Source: Magnetospira sp. QH-2 (GTDB lineage: Bacteria > Pseudomonadota > Alphaproteobacteria > Rhodospirillales > Magnetospiraceae). From it: 64,000 bases of DNA. The stretch spans positions 2,247,819-2,311,818 of the forward strand of contig NZ_FO538765.1 in NCBI RefSeq assembly GCF_000968135.1. The letters are read 5' to 3'. Every line of letters starts with the position of its first letter. Positions within the stretch are counted from its first letter, which is position 1. Below are positions 1 through 8,376 of this stretch, one piece after another. The position numbers and the translations under genes are program-made. The notes beneath the pieces are model-generated. The model worked only from the letters and a program-made list of their open reading frames with translations, ran no database searches and was not told the DNA's origin.

Positions 1-2
1 CG

Positions 3-284
3 CTGATCGTCCCCGACGAGGACTGGCTGAAAACATGGGCTGGTGCCAATGGCAAGCCGGCGGACTTGAAACAACTCACCGCCGACGAGGATTTGCACGA
101 CGCCCTGCGCCCGGCCTTTGACCGGGTCAACGCCCAGCTTTCAAACATCGAGAAGGTACGTCGCTTCTGTCTGGCCCGCGAGCCCTTTGGGATCGACAAT
201 TCCCAGATGACTCCGACCATGAAGATCCGCCGCCATGTGATCCGCGAGGTCTATGGCGCACGGCTGGAGGGACTGTACGGATAA
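3..284 (+). CDS. AMP-forming acyl-CoA synthetase, C-terminal end (partial)
   Basis: The frame is open from the left edge and ends at TAA, so only the last 93 residues are present. The segment LIVPDEDWLKTWA, then a helical stretch and REPFGIDNSQMTPTMKIRR, matches the C-terminal lid domain of long-chain acyl-CoA synthetases. There the PTMKIRR region carries the lysine-containing loop that closes on the adenylate. Enzymes of this family activate fatty acids to acyl-CoA through an acyl-AMP intermediate. Its stop lies only 7 bp from the convergent pyruvate kinase stop. Chain-length specificity cannot be judged from this piece. Confidence 0.8.
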   Translation: MIVPDEDWLKTWAGANGKPADLKQLTADEDLHDALRPAFDRVNAQLSNIEKVRRFCLAREPFGIDNSQMTPTMKIRRHVIREVYGARLEGLYG

Positions 285-291
285 GGCTCCC

Positions 292-1707
292 CTACTCCAC
301 CCAGGGAATATGCAGGGTATTGGTGGCGCCCGGCGTGCCAAAGGGAATGCCGGCCATCACCACCAGACGCTCGCCCGCCTCGGCGAAACCTTCGTCCTTT
401 GCGATGGACACCGACTTCTGGATCATCTCTTTCAGATTGAGGATATCCGCCGTTAGCACCGGATGGATGCCCCAGACAAGTGCCAACCGGCGCGCCACGG
501 TGACATTGGGTGTCAGCCCCAAGATCGGCGCTTCGGGCCGTTCCCGGGCCGCGCGCAAAGCGGTGGAACCGGAAAAGGTAAAGCTGACAATCGCCGAGGC
601 GGTAATGGTCCGGGCCACCTGGGCGGCGGCCGCGCTGATGGCATCGGCGGCGGTGGCTTCGGGTGCGGAATGGTCGCGGTGCACATGGCCGGGTTTGTAA
701 TGATCCCGTTCCACCCGCTGGATAATACGATCCATCATACTCACCGATTCCACCGGGTAGTCACCCACCGCGGTTTCAGCCGACAGCATCATGGCGTCGG
801 CGCCGTCATAGACCGCCGTGGCCACATCCGAAGCCTCGGCCCGGGTCGGTGCCGGAGCACGGACCATGGAATCGAGCATCTGTGTGGCCACCACCACCGG
901 CTTGCCCGCTTTGCGGCAGGCGCGGATGATCTGTTTTTGCAAGGCCGGGACTTCCTCTGGCGGAAATTCCACGCCCAGGTCGCCACGGGCGATCATCAAT
1001 CCATCGGACAGATCAATGATTTCGTCCAGGTATTCAATGGCCGTGGGCTTTTCCAACTTTGCCATGACGGCGGCACGACCCGCGACGATCTTGCGCACCT
1101 CGGCAATATCCTCGGGCTTTTGCACGAAGCTCAGCGCCACCCAATCCACGCCCATCTTCAAGCCATAGTCCAGATCCTTGCGATCCTTGTCGGTCAGCGC
1201 CGACAGGTTCAGCATGGCATCGGGGACATTCACCCCTTTGTTGTCTGACAGCTCGCCCGGCGTAATCACCTGGGTATCGACGAAGTCGTCGCCCCTATGC
1301 ATGACCCGCAGGCGAACCTTGCCGTCATCCAGCAGCAAATCATGGCCTTCTTTCAAAACCTCGAAGATTTCCGGATGCGGCAGCATGACACGGCGCTGGT
1401 TGCCCGGTTCCGGCAGCAGGTCGAGACGGAATGGCGAGCCGGTCTGCAACCGAACGGCGCCGTGGCCGAACTTGCCGACACGCAGCTTCGGTCCCTGCAA
1501 GTCCATCAAGATGGAAATGGGGCGGTTGTTTTCTTGCTCGGCCTGGCGCAGCAGGTCATAGCGGCGTTGATGATCCTCATAGCTGCCATGGCTGAAATTG
1601 AGCCGGAACACATCCGCTCCGGCATCAATCAGTTCCTGAAGACGGGGACGAGTTGAGGTCGTCGGCCCCAGGGTGGCGAGGATTTTGGCTTGGCGTTTTC
1701 TTCTCAT
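292..1707 (-). CDS. pyk: Pyruvate kinase
   Basis: A 471-residue protein of normal family length. It converts phosphoenolpyruvate and ADP to pyruvate and ATP, the last step of glycolysis, in the cytoplasm. Visible family motifs are ATLGP near residue 11, LNFSHG at 36-41, MAKLEKP at 215-221 (the catalytic lysine region), MIARGDLG at 238-245, and ATQMLDSM at 274-281. The ATG is followed directly by the basic MRRKRQAKI start typical of alphaproteobacterial Pyk. It appears to be a single-gene unit, convergent with the acyl-CoA synthetase and divergent from the small gene at 1839. Confidence 0.97.
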   Translation of the reverse strand: MRRKRQAKILATLGPTTSTRPRLQELIDAGADVFRLNFSHGSYEDHQRRYDLLRQAEQENNRPISILMDLQGPKLRVGKFGHGAVRLQTGSPFRLDLLPEPGNQRRVMLPHPEIFEVLKEGHDLLLDDGKVRLRVMHRGDDFVDTQVITPGELSDNKGVNVPDAMLNLSALTDKDRKDLDYGLKMGVDWVALSFVQKPEDIAEVRKIVAGRAAVMAKLEKPTAIEYLDEIIDLSDGLMIARGDLGVEFPPEEVPALQKQIIRACRKAGKPVVVATQMLDSMVRAPAPTRAEASDVATAVYDGADAMMLSAETAVGDYPVESVSMMDRIIQRVERDHYKPGHVHRDHSAPEATAADAISAAAAQVARTITASAIVSFTFSGSTALRAARERPEAPILGLTPNVTVARRLALVWGIHPVLTADILNLKEMIQKSVSIAKDEGFAEAGERLVVMAGIPFGTPGATNTLHIPWVE

Positions 1708-1838
1708 GATGGCCCGAGGTATAGAAGCAAACGGTCCATTTCGCCATAAGTTTTCCCATCATCACTAAAAATTCACTCCTGGCGCCATAGGGTTGCGGCT
1801 TGATACACTGCTCTGCCCCCAACGGATTGTCCTCGGTT

Positions 1839-2159
1839 ATGGCCTTTCTCAGCGACGCCCTGCTTAGTCTATTCATGGAAAAGGAAGCCCGCCGCGAATT
1901 GCGCAAGGTGCGGGCCCGCCAGGATATCGCCCGCCGCCTGCGCAGCGTTGGACTCGTGGATCGGGAAACGCAAATCGCTCAATTGCGCGCCCAAGGCGGT
2001 CAAAAGGCCCAGGAAAGCCGCAGCAACCTGATCGCCCAGGCCAAGAAAATCCGCAACAAGCGCCAAGATGTATTCAACGAGCTTTCCCCGGAACAAAAGG
2101 AAAAGCTGCGGACACTTGCCCAAACCATGATGGGTGTCGGCGGCGAGGACAAAGGATAA
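1839..2159 (+). CDS. Small charged protein of unknown function
   Basis: A 107-residue, strongly charged, mostly helical protein, rich in Arg, Lys, Gln and Glu from residue 13 onward, with no signal peptide or clear membrane segment. I do not recognise a family. The ATG at 1839 (MAFLSDALL) is preferred over an in-frame ATG at 1800; neither has a convincing ribosome site, and a third ATG at 1875 (MEKEARREL) is possible. It lies between divergent pyk and the cyclophilin gene 73 bp downstream on the same strand. The long Lys/Arg-rich helices could suggest coiled-coil or nucleic-acid contact, but that is a guess. Confidence 0.55.
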   Translation: MAFLSDALLSLFMEKEARRELRKVRARQDIARRLRSVGLVDRETQIAQLRAQGGQKAQESRSNLIAQAKKIRNKRQDVFNELSPEQKEKLRTLAQTMMGVGGEDKG

Positions 2160-2232
2160 TTGCCTTTCCCCCCGCTGGGCGGGTAAGGTCGCTTCCCGTA
2201 TCGATCCAGTCCCGAACAATCGAGTGAGGACC

Positions 2233-2790
2233 ATGCTGAACCGTTTTTTCCGCCTGTTTGCCATTGCCATGCTAATGATGGGAGCCCTGACATTGACCCA
2301 GGACGCCACCGCCGCCGATCCCGAAAACACCCTGATTCTTGAACTGCGCGACGGCAAGGTCACCATCGACCTGCGCCCCGATCTCGCGCCGCGCCATGTG
2401 GCCCGCATCAAGGAGCTGGTGCGCCAAAACTTTTATGACAACCTCACCTTCCACCGGGTGATCCGCGGCTTCATGGCCCAGACCGGCGACCCCAGTGGTG
2501 ACGGCACCGGCGGTTCCGGGGTTAAGTTGGCCGCTGAATTCTCCGACGCCTCTTTCGAGCGCGGGACGATCGGCATGGCCCGCAGTTCCAATCCCAACAG
2601 CGCCGATTCCCAATGGTTCATCTGCCTTGGGCGCGCCGGTCACCTGGACGGCCAGTACACCGTCTGGGGGCAGGTTTCCTCGGGCATGGAATTCGTCGAC
2701 AACATCAAGAAGGGCGCCAGCCACGCCAACGGCAAGGTGCGCAATCCCGACCGCATCATCACCCTGCGTGTCGCCGCCGACGTCAAATAA
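2233..2790 (+). CDS. Periplasmic cyclophilin-type peptidyl-prolyl isomerase
   Basis: A 185-residue cyclophilin with an N-terminal signal peptide (hydrophobic to about residue 22, likely cleavage after DATA near residue 27), so it should act in the periplasm on exported proteins. The core carries FHRVI at 73-77, GTGGSG at 91-96, SQWFICLG from 126 and LDGQYTVWGQV at 138-148. These are the active-site Arg region, the glycine turn and the substrate groove of the family. The ATG at 2233 is chosen because GAGTGAGGA lies just upstream and the signal peptide begins there. A GC hairpin with a T-run follows the stop. Confidence 0.9.
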   Translation: MLNRFFRLFAIAMLMMGALTLTQDATAADPENTLILELRDGKVTIDLRPDLAPRHVARIKELVRQNFYDNLTFHRVIRGFMAQTGDPSGDGTGGSGVKLAAEFSDASFERGTIGMARSSNPNSADSQWFICLGRAGHLDGQYTVWGQVSSGMEFVDNIKKGASHANGKVRNPDRIITLRVAADVK

Positions 2791-2812
2791 GGACAAGACA
2801 CCCCTTAAGGGG

Positions 2813-4018
2813 TTATTGGGCCGGTCCCGCTTCAGGGGCCGGCTTTTCCTTTTGCCAGATCACCTCGTGACCGGGTTTCGGCAACGCTGGAACCAGCAAT
2901 GACAGCCCCAGGGACAAAACCGCCATCCCGGCGCCGATCAAGAACACATAGCTGGGCGAGACCAGCCAGATCAGACCGAAGGTGGCGGGGATCACCACCG
3001 CCGCGATATGATTGATGGAGAAGCTGACCCCGGCGGTGGAAGCCATGTCCGCCGGATCGGCAATCTTTTGGAAATAGGTCTTGATGGCGATAACCATGGC
3101 GAAAAACAGGTGGTCGATCACATAGAGCCCCACCGCAATCCAGGCCGTATCCACAAAGGCATAAGCGGTAAACACGCAGGCCAGCCCGGTGTATTCCAAG
3201 ATCAACGCCCGGCGTTCTCCCCAATGGGCGATGAACTTGCCGATCTTCGGCGCGATAATCGTGTTCAGGGCATGGTTGGCCAGCAGCATGAGGGTCATCT
3301 CGGCGACCGTGAAGCCGAACTTCTCGACCATCAGGAATCCGGCGAACACCACGAAAATTTGGCGCCGGGCGCCGGACATGAAGGTCAGGGCGTAAAAGAG
3401 CCAATAGCGCCGCCGCAGGATCAGCGTTTTGTGTTGCTCCACCGCCTCGGGGAATTTCGGGAACCAGACCCAGGCCAACAGGGTGACAACAAGGGTCGCG
3501 CCGCCGCCCAGCAGATAGACCCACTGCATCGGCAGGCCACCGAAATCCACCGCCAGATAGATCAATCCGAAAGCCATCAGCGTGGCCAGGGATGCCACCG
3601 ACATCAACCGCCCCATGACCACCGGCGCCCGTTCCTTGCCGATCCATTGCAGGGTCAGGGACTGGCGCACGGTCTCGAAATAATGAAAGCCGATGGACAT
3701 CAATACCGTGGTGGCATAGAGCCCGTATTCGGTCGGAAAATAACCGGTCATGGCCGTGCCGATGCCAAGCAGCAACAGCGACACCAAGGCCAACCGTTGT
3801 TCTCGCAGGATCAGCAGCACGAACACCACGCCGAAAGAGAGAAACCCGGGAATTTCGCGCAAGGACTGCAAGATGCCGATCTCGCGCCCGGTGAATTGCG
3901 CTTGCTCGATGGTGAAATTATTCAGCAAGGCCATCCAGGTGGCAAAAGCCAACGGCATGGCGATGGAGACCAAAATCAAAAAGCCCTCGGGAGACCGCTC
4001 GGTCAGGGCCTTTCGCAT
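2813..4018 (-). CDS. MFS-family membrane transporter
   Basis: A 401-residue polytopic protein with about 11-12 hydrophobic segments and a short basic loop after the first pair, as in the major facilitator superfamily. A central cytoplasmic loop (KFPEAVEQHKTLILRRR) separates the two halves. No substrate-defining motif is recognised, so the cargo is unknown. Its ATG overlaps the alaS stop by one base (TGATG), which implies translational coupling to alaS. The C-terminal tail is short and Pro/Glu/Ala-rich. The name rests on overall hydropathy and family resemblance. Confidence 0.8.
   Translation of the reverse strand: MRKALTERSPEGFLILVSIAMPLAFATWMALLNNFTIEQAQFTGREIGILQSLREIPGFLSFGVVFVLLILREQRLALVSLLLLGIGTAMTGYFPTEYGLYATTVLMSIGFHYFETVRQSLTLQWIGKERAPVVMGRLMSVASLATLMAFGLIYLAVDFGGLPMQWVYLLGGGATLVVTLLAWVWFPKFPEAVEQHKTLILRRRYWLFYALTFMSGARRQIFVVFAGFLMVEKFGFTVAEMTLMLLANHALNTIIAPKIGKFIAHWGERRALILEYTGLACVFTAYAFVDTAWIAVGLYVIDHLFFAMVIAIKTYFQKIADPADMASTAGVSFSINHIAAVVIPATFGLIWLVSPSYVFLIGAGMAVLSLGLSLLVPALPKPGHEVIWQKEKPAPEAGPAQ
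2820..2847 (+). terminator. Rho-independent terminator after the cyclophilin gene
   Basis: A 9-bp stem (GCCGGTCCC with GGGGCCGGC, one G-T pair), a GCTTCA loop and a following TTTT. It lies 30 bp past the cyclophilin stop and inside the last codons of the convergent MFS gene. A second small palindrome, CCCCTTAAGGGG, sits just before it. Confidence 0.7.
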
Positions 4019-6669
4019 CAGGTTGCGGCCAGGGCGGCTTCGATAGCCGCCAAAGCTTCGCCTCCCTTGGATCCGTCGGGCCCGCCCGCCTGGGCCATAT
4101 CCGGGCGACCGCCACCGCCCTTGCCGCCCACCGCCGCCGATCCGGCGCGCACCAGATCCACGGCACTGATCTTGCCAGTCAGGTCGTCACTAACCGCGAC
4201 CACCAGGGATGCCTTGCCGTCATTGGCGGCCACCAGGGCCACCACGCCGGAACCGATCTGCTTCTTCACCTCGTCGGCCATACCCTTGAGTTCCTTGGCC
4301 GGGACCCCATCCAACAGGCGCGGGGCAAAGGCAATGCCGCCCACATCCTTGCTGTCGCCGCCGCCGCCCCCGGACGCCCCGCCCGTGGCCAGCTTCTTGC
4401 GCAGGTCAGTGATTTCCTTTTCCAAGCGCCGCCGGTCCTCGACCAGGGTCTCGACGCGGCCCGCCACATCGCCTGGCGCCACTCTCAACAAAGCGGCGGT
4501 TTGCAGCAACAGGGCTTCTTGTTCTTCCATATGGGCCACAGCGGCCGCGCCGGTCAGCGCCTCCACCCGGCGCACCCCGGCGGCCACGGCGCCCTCGGAA
4601 ACCACCTTGAACAGGCCGATATCCCCCGTACGGCGCACATGAGTACCGCCGCAGAGTTCCGTCGAATAGACAGAGCCATCGGCGTCGGCGCCCATGGAAA
4701 CAACGCGAACCTCGTCGCCATATTTCTCGCCAAACAGCGCCATGGCACCCTGCTCAATGGCTTCATCGGGGGTCATCAGGCGGGTCACCACGTCGGCATT
4801 GCGGCGTACCTGATCATTGACCCAGCTCTCCACCTCGGCCATTTCCTCGTTGGCCACCGGTTTGGGATGGCTGACATCGAAGCGCAATCGATCGCCGGAC
4901 ACCATGGAGCCTTTCTGGGTCACATGATCGCCCAGACGGCGGCGAAGGGCCTCGTGCAACAGATGGGTCGCCGAATGATTGGCCCGCAAAGCGGCACGAC
5001 GGACCGCATCCACCGTCAGACGCACATCATCGCCCACCGCCACCCGGCCTTCCGCGACAGTGCCCATATGCACATGCATATCGCCGAGCTTTTTCTGGCA
5101 ATCGGTGACCTGCACGCGGCCACCACCGGCCAACTCGATCACCCCATGATCGCCCATCTGGCCGCCGGATTCGCCATAAAAGGGCGTTTGGTTGACCACG
5201 ATGGCCACCTCGGTTCCGACTTCGGCCACCGTCACTCGGGCGCCATCCACCACCAGCGCGGTAACCACGCCTTCGGCGCTTTCATTCTTATAGCCCAGGA
5301 ACTCGGTGGCACCGATTTCCTCGCGGGTCTCGAACCAGATCTTGTCGGTGGCGGCATCACCGGAGCCTGACCAGGCAGCACGGGCTTCGGCTTTTTGCCT
5401 TTCCATGGCCGAATCGAATCCGGCCTCGTCCACGGCGATACCGCGCGGCTTGAGGGCGTCCTGAGTCAGATCCAGAGGGAAGCCATAGGTATCATAGAGC
5501 TTGAAAGCGACCTCGCCGGACAGTTCGGCGCCCGTCTCCATGCCCCTGGTTTCCTCGTCCAGCAGGCCGAGGCCGCGATCGAGCAACTTCTTAAAGCGGG
5601 TTTCCTCCAACTTCATGGTCTCTTCGATCAACGGCTGCGCCCTGTTCAGTTCCGGAAAGGCCTGGCCCATTTTGGCGGTCAGGGCCGGAACCAGACGCCA
5701 TAGCAACGGGTCGGTCGCGCCCATCATGTGGGCATGACGCATGGCCCGCCGCATGATCCGGCGCAATACATAGCCGCGCCCCTCGTTGGAGGGCAGCACC
5801 CCATCGGCGATGAGAAACGAACAGGCCCGCAGATGATCGGCAATGACCCGGTGGGAAATCTTGTGATCCCCGTCGGGGTCGGTGTTCGAGGCTTCCGCCG
5901 AGGCCTCTATCAAGGCCCGTAGCAGGTCCACATTGTAATTGTCGTGGGTGCCTTGAAGCAAGGCGGCGATGCGCTCCAGACCCATGCCGGTGTCGATGGA
6001 GGGACGCGGCAGATCCTGACGGTCGTCCGCCGTGATCTGTTCGTACTGCATGAACACCAGATTCCAGATTTCGATGAATCGGTCGCCGTCCTCGTCCGGC
6101 GAACCGGGAGGCCCCCCGGGAATATGATCGCCGTGATCGTAAAAAATCTCGGAACAGGGGCCGCAAGGGCCGGTATCACCCATGGCCCAGAAGTTGTCGG
6201 AAGTGGGAATACGGATGATCTTGCTGTCCGATAGCCCGGCGATCTTCTTCCACAGGTCGAAGGCCTGATCATCCTCGGCATAGACCGTGACCAACAGCTT
6301 TTCAGCGGGCAGGCCATATTCCTTGGTCACCAGATTCCAGGCCAGTTCGATGGCCCGGTCCTTGAAATAGTCACCAAAGGAGAAATTGCCCAGCATCTCG
6401 AAGAAGGTATGGTGGCGGGCCGTGCGCCCGACATTTTCCAGATCGTTATGCTTGCCCCCGGCCCGCACGCATTTCTGCGAGGTGGTCGCCGTGGAATAGG
6501 GCCGGGATTCATTGCCGGTGAACACATTCTTGAACTGTACCATGCCCGCGTTGGTGAACATCAACGTTGGATCGTTGAGCGGCACAAGGGGGCTGGAGTC
6601 GACGATCTCGTGACCGTTCTTATGAAAGAACTCAAGGAACGTGCGGCGGATATCGTTGGCGGTCTGCAT
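4018..6669 (-). CDS. alaS: Alanyl-tRNA synthetase
   Basis: An 883-residue class II aminoacyl-tRNA synthetase that charges tRNA-Ala. The N-terminal catalytic domain begins [15 protein letters not shown] and contains [19 protein letters not shown]. The editing domain carries the zinc-type [13 protein letters not shown] motif and the CGGTH motif further on. The C-terminal part has the coiled segment and glycine-rich C-Ala domain ending in [13 protein letters not shown]. The start at 6669 is preferred over an upstream in-frame codon at 6693 because family members begin here. It is co-transcribed with the MFS gene. In many proteobacteria alaS lies close to recA, as it does here. Confidence 0.97.
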   Translation of the reverse strand: MQTANDIRRTFLEFFHKNGHEIVDSSPLVPLNDPTLMFTNAGMVQFKNVFTGNESRPYSTATTSQKCVRAGGKHNDLENVGRTARHHTFFEMLGNFSFGDYFKDRAIELAWNLVTKEYGLPAEKLLVTVYAEDDQAFDLWKKIAGLSDSKIIRIPTSDNFWAMGDTGPCGPCSEIFYDHGDHIPGGPPGSPDEDGDRFIEIWNLVFMQYEQITADDRQDLPRPSIDTGMGLERIAALLQGTHDNYNVDLLRALIEASAEASNTDPDGDHKISHRVIADHLRACSFLIADGVLPSNEGRGYVLRRIMRRAMRHAHMMGATDPLLWRLVPALTAKMGQAFPELNRAQPLIEETMKLEETRFKKLLDRGLGLLDEETRGMETGAELSGEVAFKLYDTYGFPLDLTQDALKPRGIAVDEAGFDSAMERQKAEARAAWSGSGDAATDKIWFETREEIGATEFLGYKNESAEGVVTALVVDGARVTVAEVGTEVAIVVNQTPFYGESGGQMGDHGVIELAGGGRVQVTDCQKKLGDMHVHMGTVAEGRVAVGDDVRLTVDAVRRAALRANHSATHLLHEALRRRLGDHVTQKGSMVSGDRLRFDVSHPKPVANEEMAEVESWVNDQVRRNADVVTRLMTPDEAIEQGAMALFGEKYGDEVRVVSMGADADGSVYSTELCGGTHVRRTGDIGLFKVVSEGAVAAGVRRVEALTGAAAVAHMEEQEALLLQTAALLRVAPGDVAGRVETLVEDRRRLEKEITDLRKKLATGGASGGGGGDSKDVGGIAFAPRLLDGVPAKELKGMADEVKKQIGSGVVALVAANDGKASLVVAVSDDLTGKISAVDLVRAGSAAVGGKGGGGRPDMAQAGGPDGSKGGEALAAIEAALAAT

Positions 6670-6815
6670 GGCGGAATCCCGGCAAAGCCTCAATGTTTCG
6701 AAAAGCAGGAAACGCTTTTACCGCGCCCGCGAAGACCTGTCCAGCGGACCGGACCTTGCCCCTGGGCCCCGATCCGACCAATATGGCCGAATTCCGACAT
6801 CAAGGAGGTCATCCC

Positions 6816-7013
6816 ATGAGCAGCGGTTGGGGCTGTCCGCACGAATACAAAGGCCAATGCACCAAGGTCCATGGCCACCCCTGCGACCCGGCCATGAAAG
6901 GCTGTGTGCTGTTCGGAAAGTTCAAGACCGCCAATCCGGAAAAGGCCAAGCCGAAGGGGTTGAAGCTAAAGCGGGCAAATGCCCGCCCGGCCCCCTCGGA
7001 TCCAAAAGAATAG
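6816..7013 (+). CDS. Small four-cysteine protein, unknown function
   Basis: A 65-residue protein preceded by a near-perfect ribosome site (AAGGAGGTC) spaced correctly for the ATG at 6816, which makes expression likely despite its size. The N-terminal half holds four cysteines at positions 7, 15, 23 and 30 plus histidines at 9, 19 and 21, a pattern consistent with a small metal- or zinc-binding fold. The C-terminal half is Lys/Pro-rich. There is no signal peptide. It lies alone between alaS (divergent) and recA (convergent). No family is recognised. Confidence 0.75.
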   Translation: MSSGWGCPHEYKGQCTKVHGHPCDPAMKGCVLFGKFKTANPEKAKPKGLKLKRANARPAPSDPKE

Positions 7014-7022
7014 CCAAAATGG

Positions 7023-7045
7023 AAAACGGGGAGCCAAGCCCCCCG
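7023..7045 (-). terminator. Rho-independent terminator after recA
   Basis: Read on the minus strand, CGGGG and CCCCG arms close a hairpin (possibly extended inward by GC pairs) followed by TTTTCCATTTT. It lies about 35 bp beyond the recA stop. Confidence 0.6.
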
Positions 7046-7080
7046 CATCCAGGTCACAAGCCTGACCGATTTCGAGCGCC

Positions 7081-8178
7081 CTACTCCGCCGCCGGAGGCT
7101 CGTCGGTCTCTTTGTCGGCATCCATCTCGCCCGGACCGGCCATCATGGCTTCCGACAGGATGCCCGCCGACTGGCGGATGGCGGTTTCGACCTCGTCGGC
7201 GATTTCCGGATTGTCGCGCAGGAAGCCCTTGGCATTCTCGCGGCCCTGGCCAATGCGTTGATCGCCGTAGGAGAACCAGGAGCCGGATTTCTCGACGATT
7301 CCCGCCTTGACGCCCAGGTCCAGCAGTTCGCCGTTTTTGGAGAAGCCTTCGCCATACATGATGTCGAACTCGGCCTGCTTGAACGGTGGCGCGACCTTGT
7401 TCTTGACCACCTTGACCCGGGTTGAGTTGCCCACCACTTCGTCCCGGTCCTTGATTTGGCCGGTGCGGCGGATTTCCAGGCGAACCGAGGCGTAGAATTT
7501 CAAAGCATTGCCGCCGGTGGTGGTTTCCGGATTGCCGAACATCACGCCGATCTTCATGCGGATCTGGTTGATGAAGATGATCAGGGTATTGGAGCGCGCC
7601 ACCGAGGCGGTCAACTTGCGCAACGCCTGACTCATCAGGCGGGCCTGCAAACCCACATGGGTATCGCCCATCTCGCCTTCCAATTCCGCCCGGGGCACCA
7701 AGGCAGCCACAGAATCGATCACCAACACGTCCACGGCACCGGAACGCACCAGGGTATCGGCGATCTCCAGCGCCTGTTCCCCGGCATCCGGCTGGGAAAT
7801 CAGCAGGTCATCCAGATTCACGCCCAATTTGCGCGCATAGCCCGGATCCATGGCATGTTCCGCATCGACAAAAGCACAGGTACCGCCAGCCTTTTGCGAC
7901 TCGGCCACCACATGCAGGGCCAGGGTCGTTTTGCCAGAGCTTTCCGGCCCATAGATCTCGACCACCCGCCCTTTGGGCAAGCCGCCAATACCCAAAGCGA
8001 TATCCAGCCCCAGTGAACCGGTCGAAATGGACTCGATATCCACCGCGCTTTGCCGCTGGCCGAGCTTCATGATCGACCCCTTGCCGAACGACCGCTCAAT
8101 CTGAGCGACGGCGGCCTCCAATGCCTTATTTCTATCCATAGTATCCTTATCCACCAGGCGAAGTGCTGTCTGACTCAT
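7081..8178 (-). CDS. recA: Recombinase RecA
   Basis: A 365-residue RecA, the ATP-dependent strand-exchange protein that also activates LexA self-cleavage. Walker A is GPESSGKT at 77-84. The Walker B region is [10 protein letters not shown], followed by the [20 protein letters not shown] segment and the [24 protein letters not shown]2 loop region. The C-terminus is acidic (ADKETDEPP), as usual. The ATG at 8178 has AAGGGG upstream and matches alphaproteobacterial RecA, where a short leader precedes [10 protein letters not shown]. It is a single-gene unit with its own terminator, and a possible LexA site lies about 55 bp upstream. Confidence 0.98.
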   Translation of the reverse strand: MSQTALRLVDKDTMDRNKALEAAVAQIERSFGKGSIMKLGQRQSAVDIESISTGSLGLDIALGIGGLPKGRVVEIYGPESSGKTTLALHVVAESQKAGGTCAFVDAEHAMDPGYARKLGVNLDDLLISQPDAGEQALEIADTLVRSGAVDVLVIDSVAALVPRAELEGEMGDTHVGLQARLMSQALRKLTASVARSNTLIIFINQIRMKIGVMFGNPETTTGGNALKFYASVRLEIRRTGQIKDRDEVVGNSTRVKVVKNKVAPPFKQAEFDIMYGEGFSKNGELLDLGVKAGIVEKSGSWFSYGDQRIGQGRENAKGFLRDNPEIADEVETAIRQSAGILSEAMMAGPGEMDADKETDEPPAAE

Positions 8179-8231
8179 GTCATCGACCCCTTATTTCACG
8201 CGGTTCATTGCGATGCAAGCTAACACCAAAT

Positions 8232-8246
8232 GTACCGTCTTTGTTC
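8232..8246 (-). promoter_or_regulatory. Candidate LexA (SOS) box upstream of recA
   Basis: The plus strand reads GTAC, seven bases, then GTTC. This is one mismatch from GTTC-N7-GTTC, the direct-repeat operator reported for alphaproteobacterial LexA. It lies 54 bp before the recA start, where a promoter would be expected. The single mismatch keeps confidence low. Confidence 0.4.
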
Positions 8247-8376
8247 CATTCTGTAAAGGGCTTTTATTTTGTTTAATTACAGCATATTAGATCACTTATT
8301 CGCAAAACGTTCTCCACACCTATTATGGGTGTTATTCAGAACCATTGAAATCTTGTGGTGCCGCAAAAAAGGGGAA

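Noticed and set aside
3008-4642. 544-codon open frame antisense to the MFS gene and alaS
   Set aside because: It spans two well-supported genes on the other strand and has no recognisable domain.
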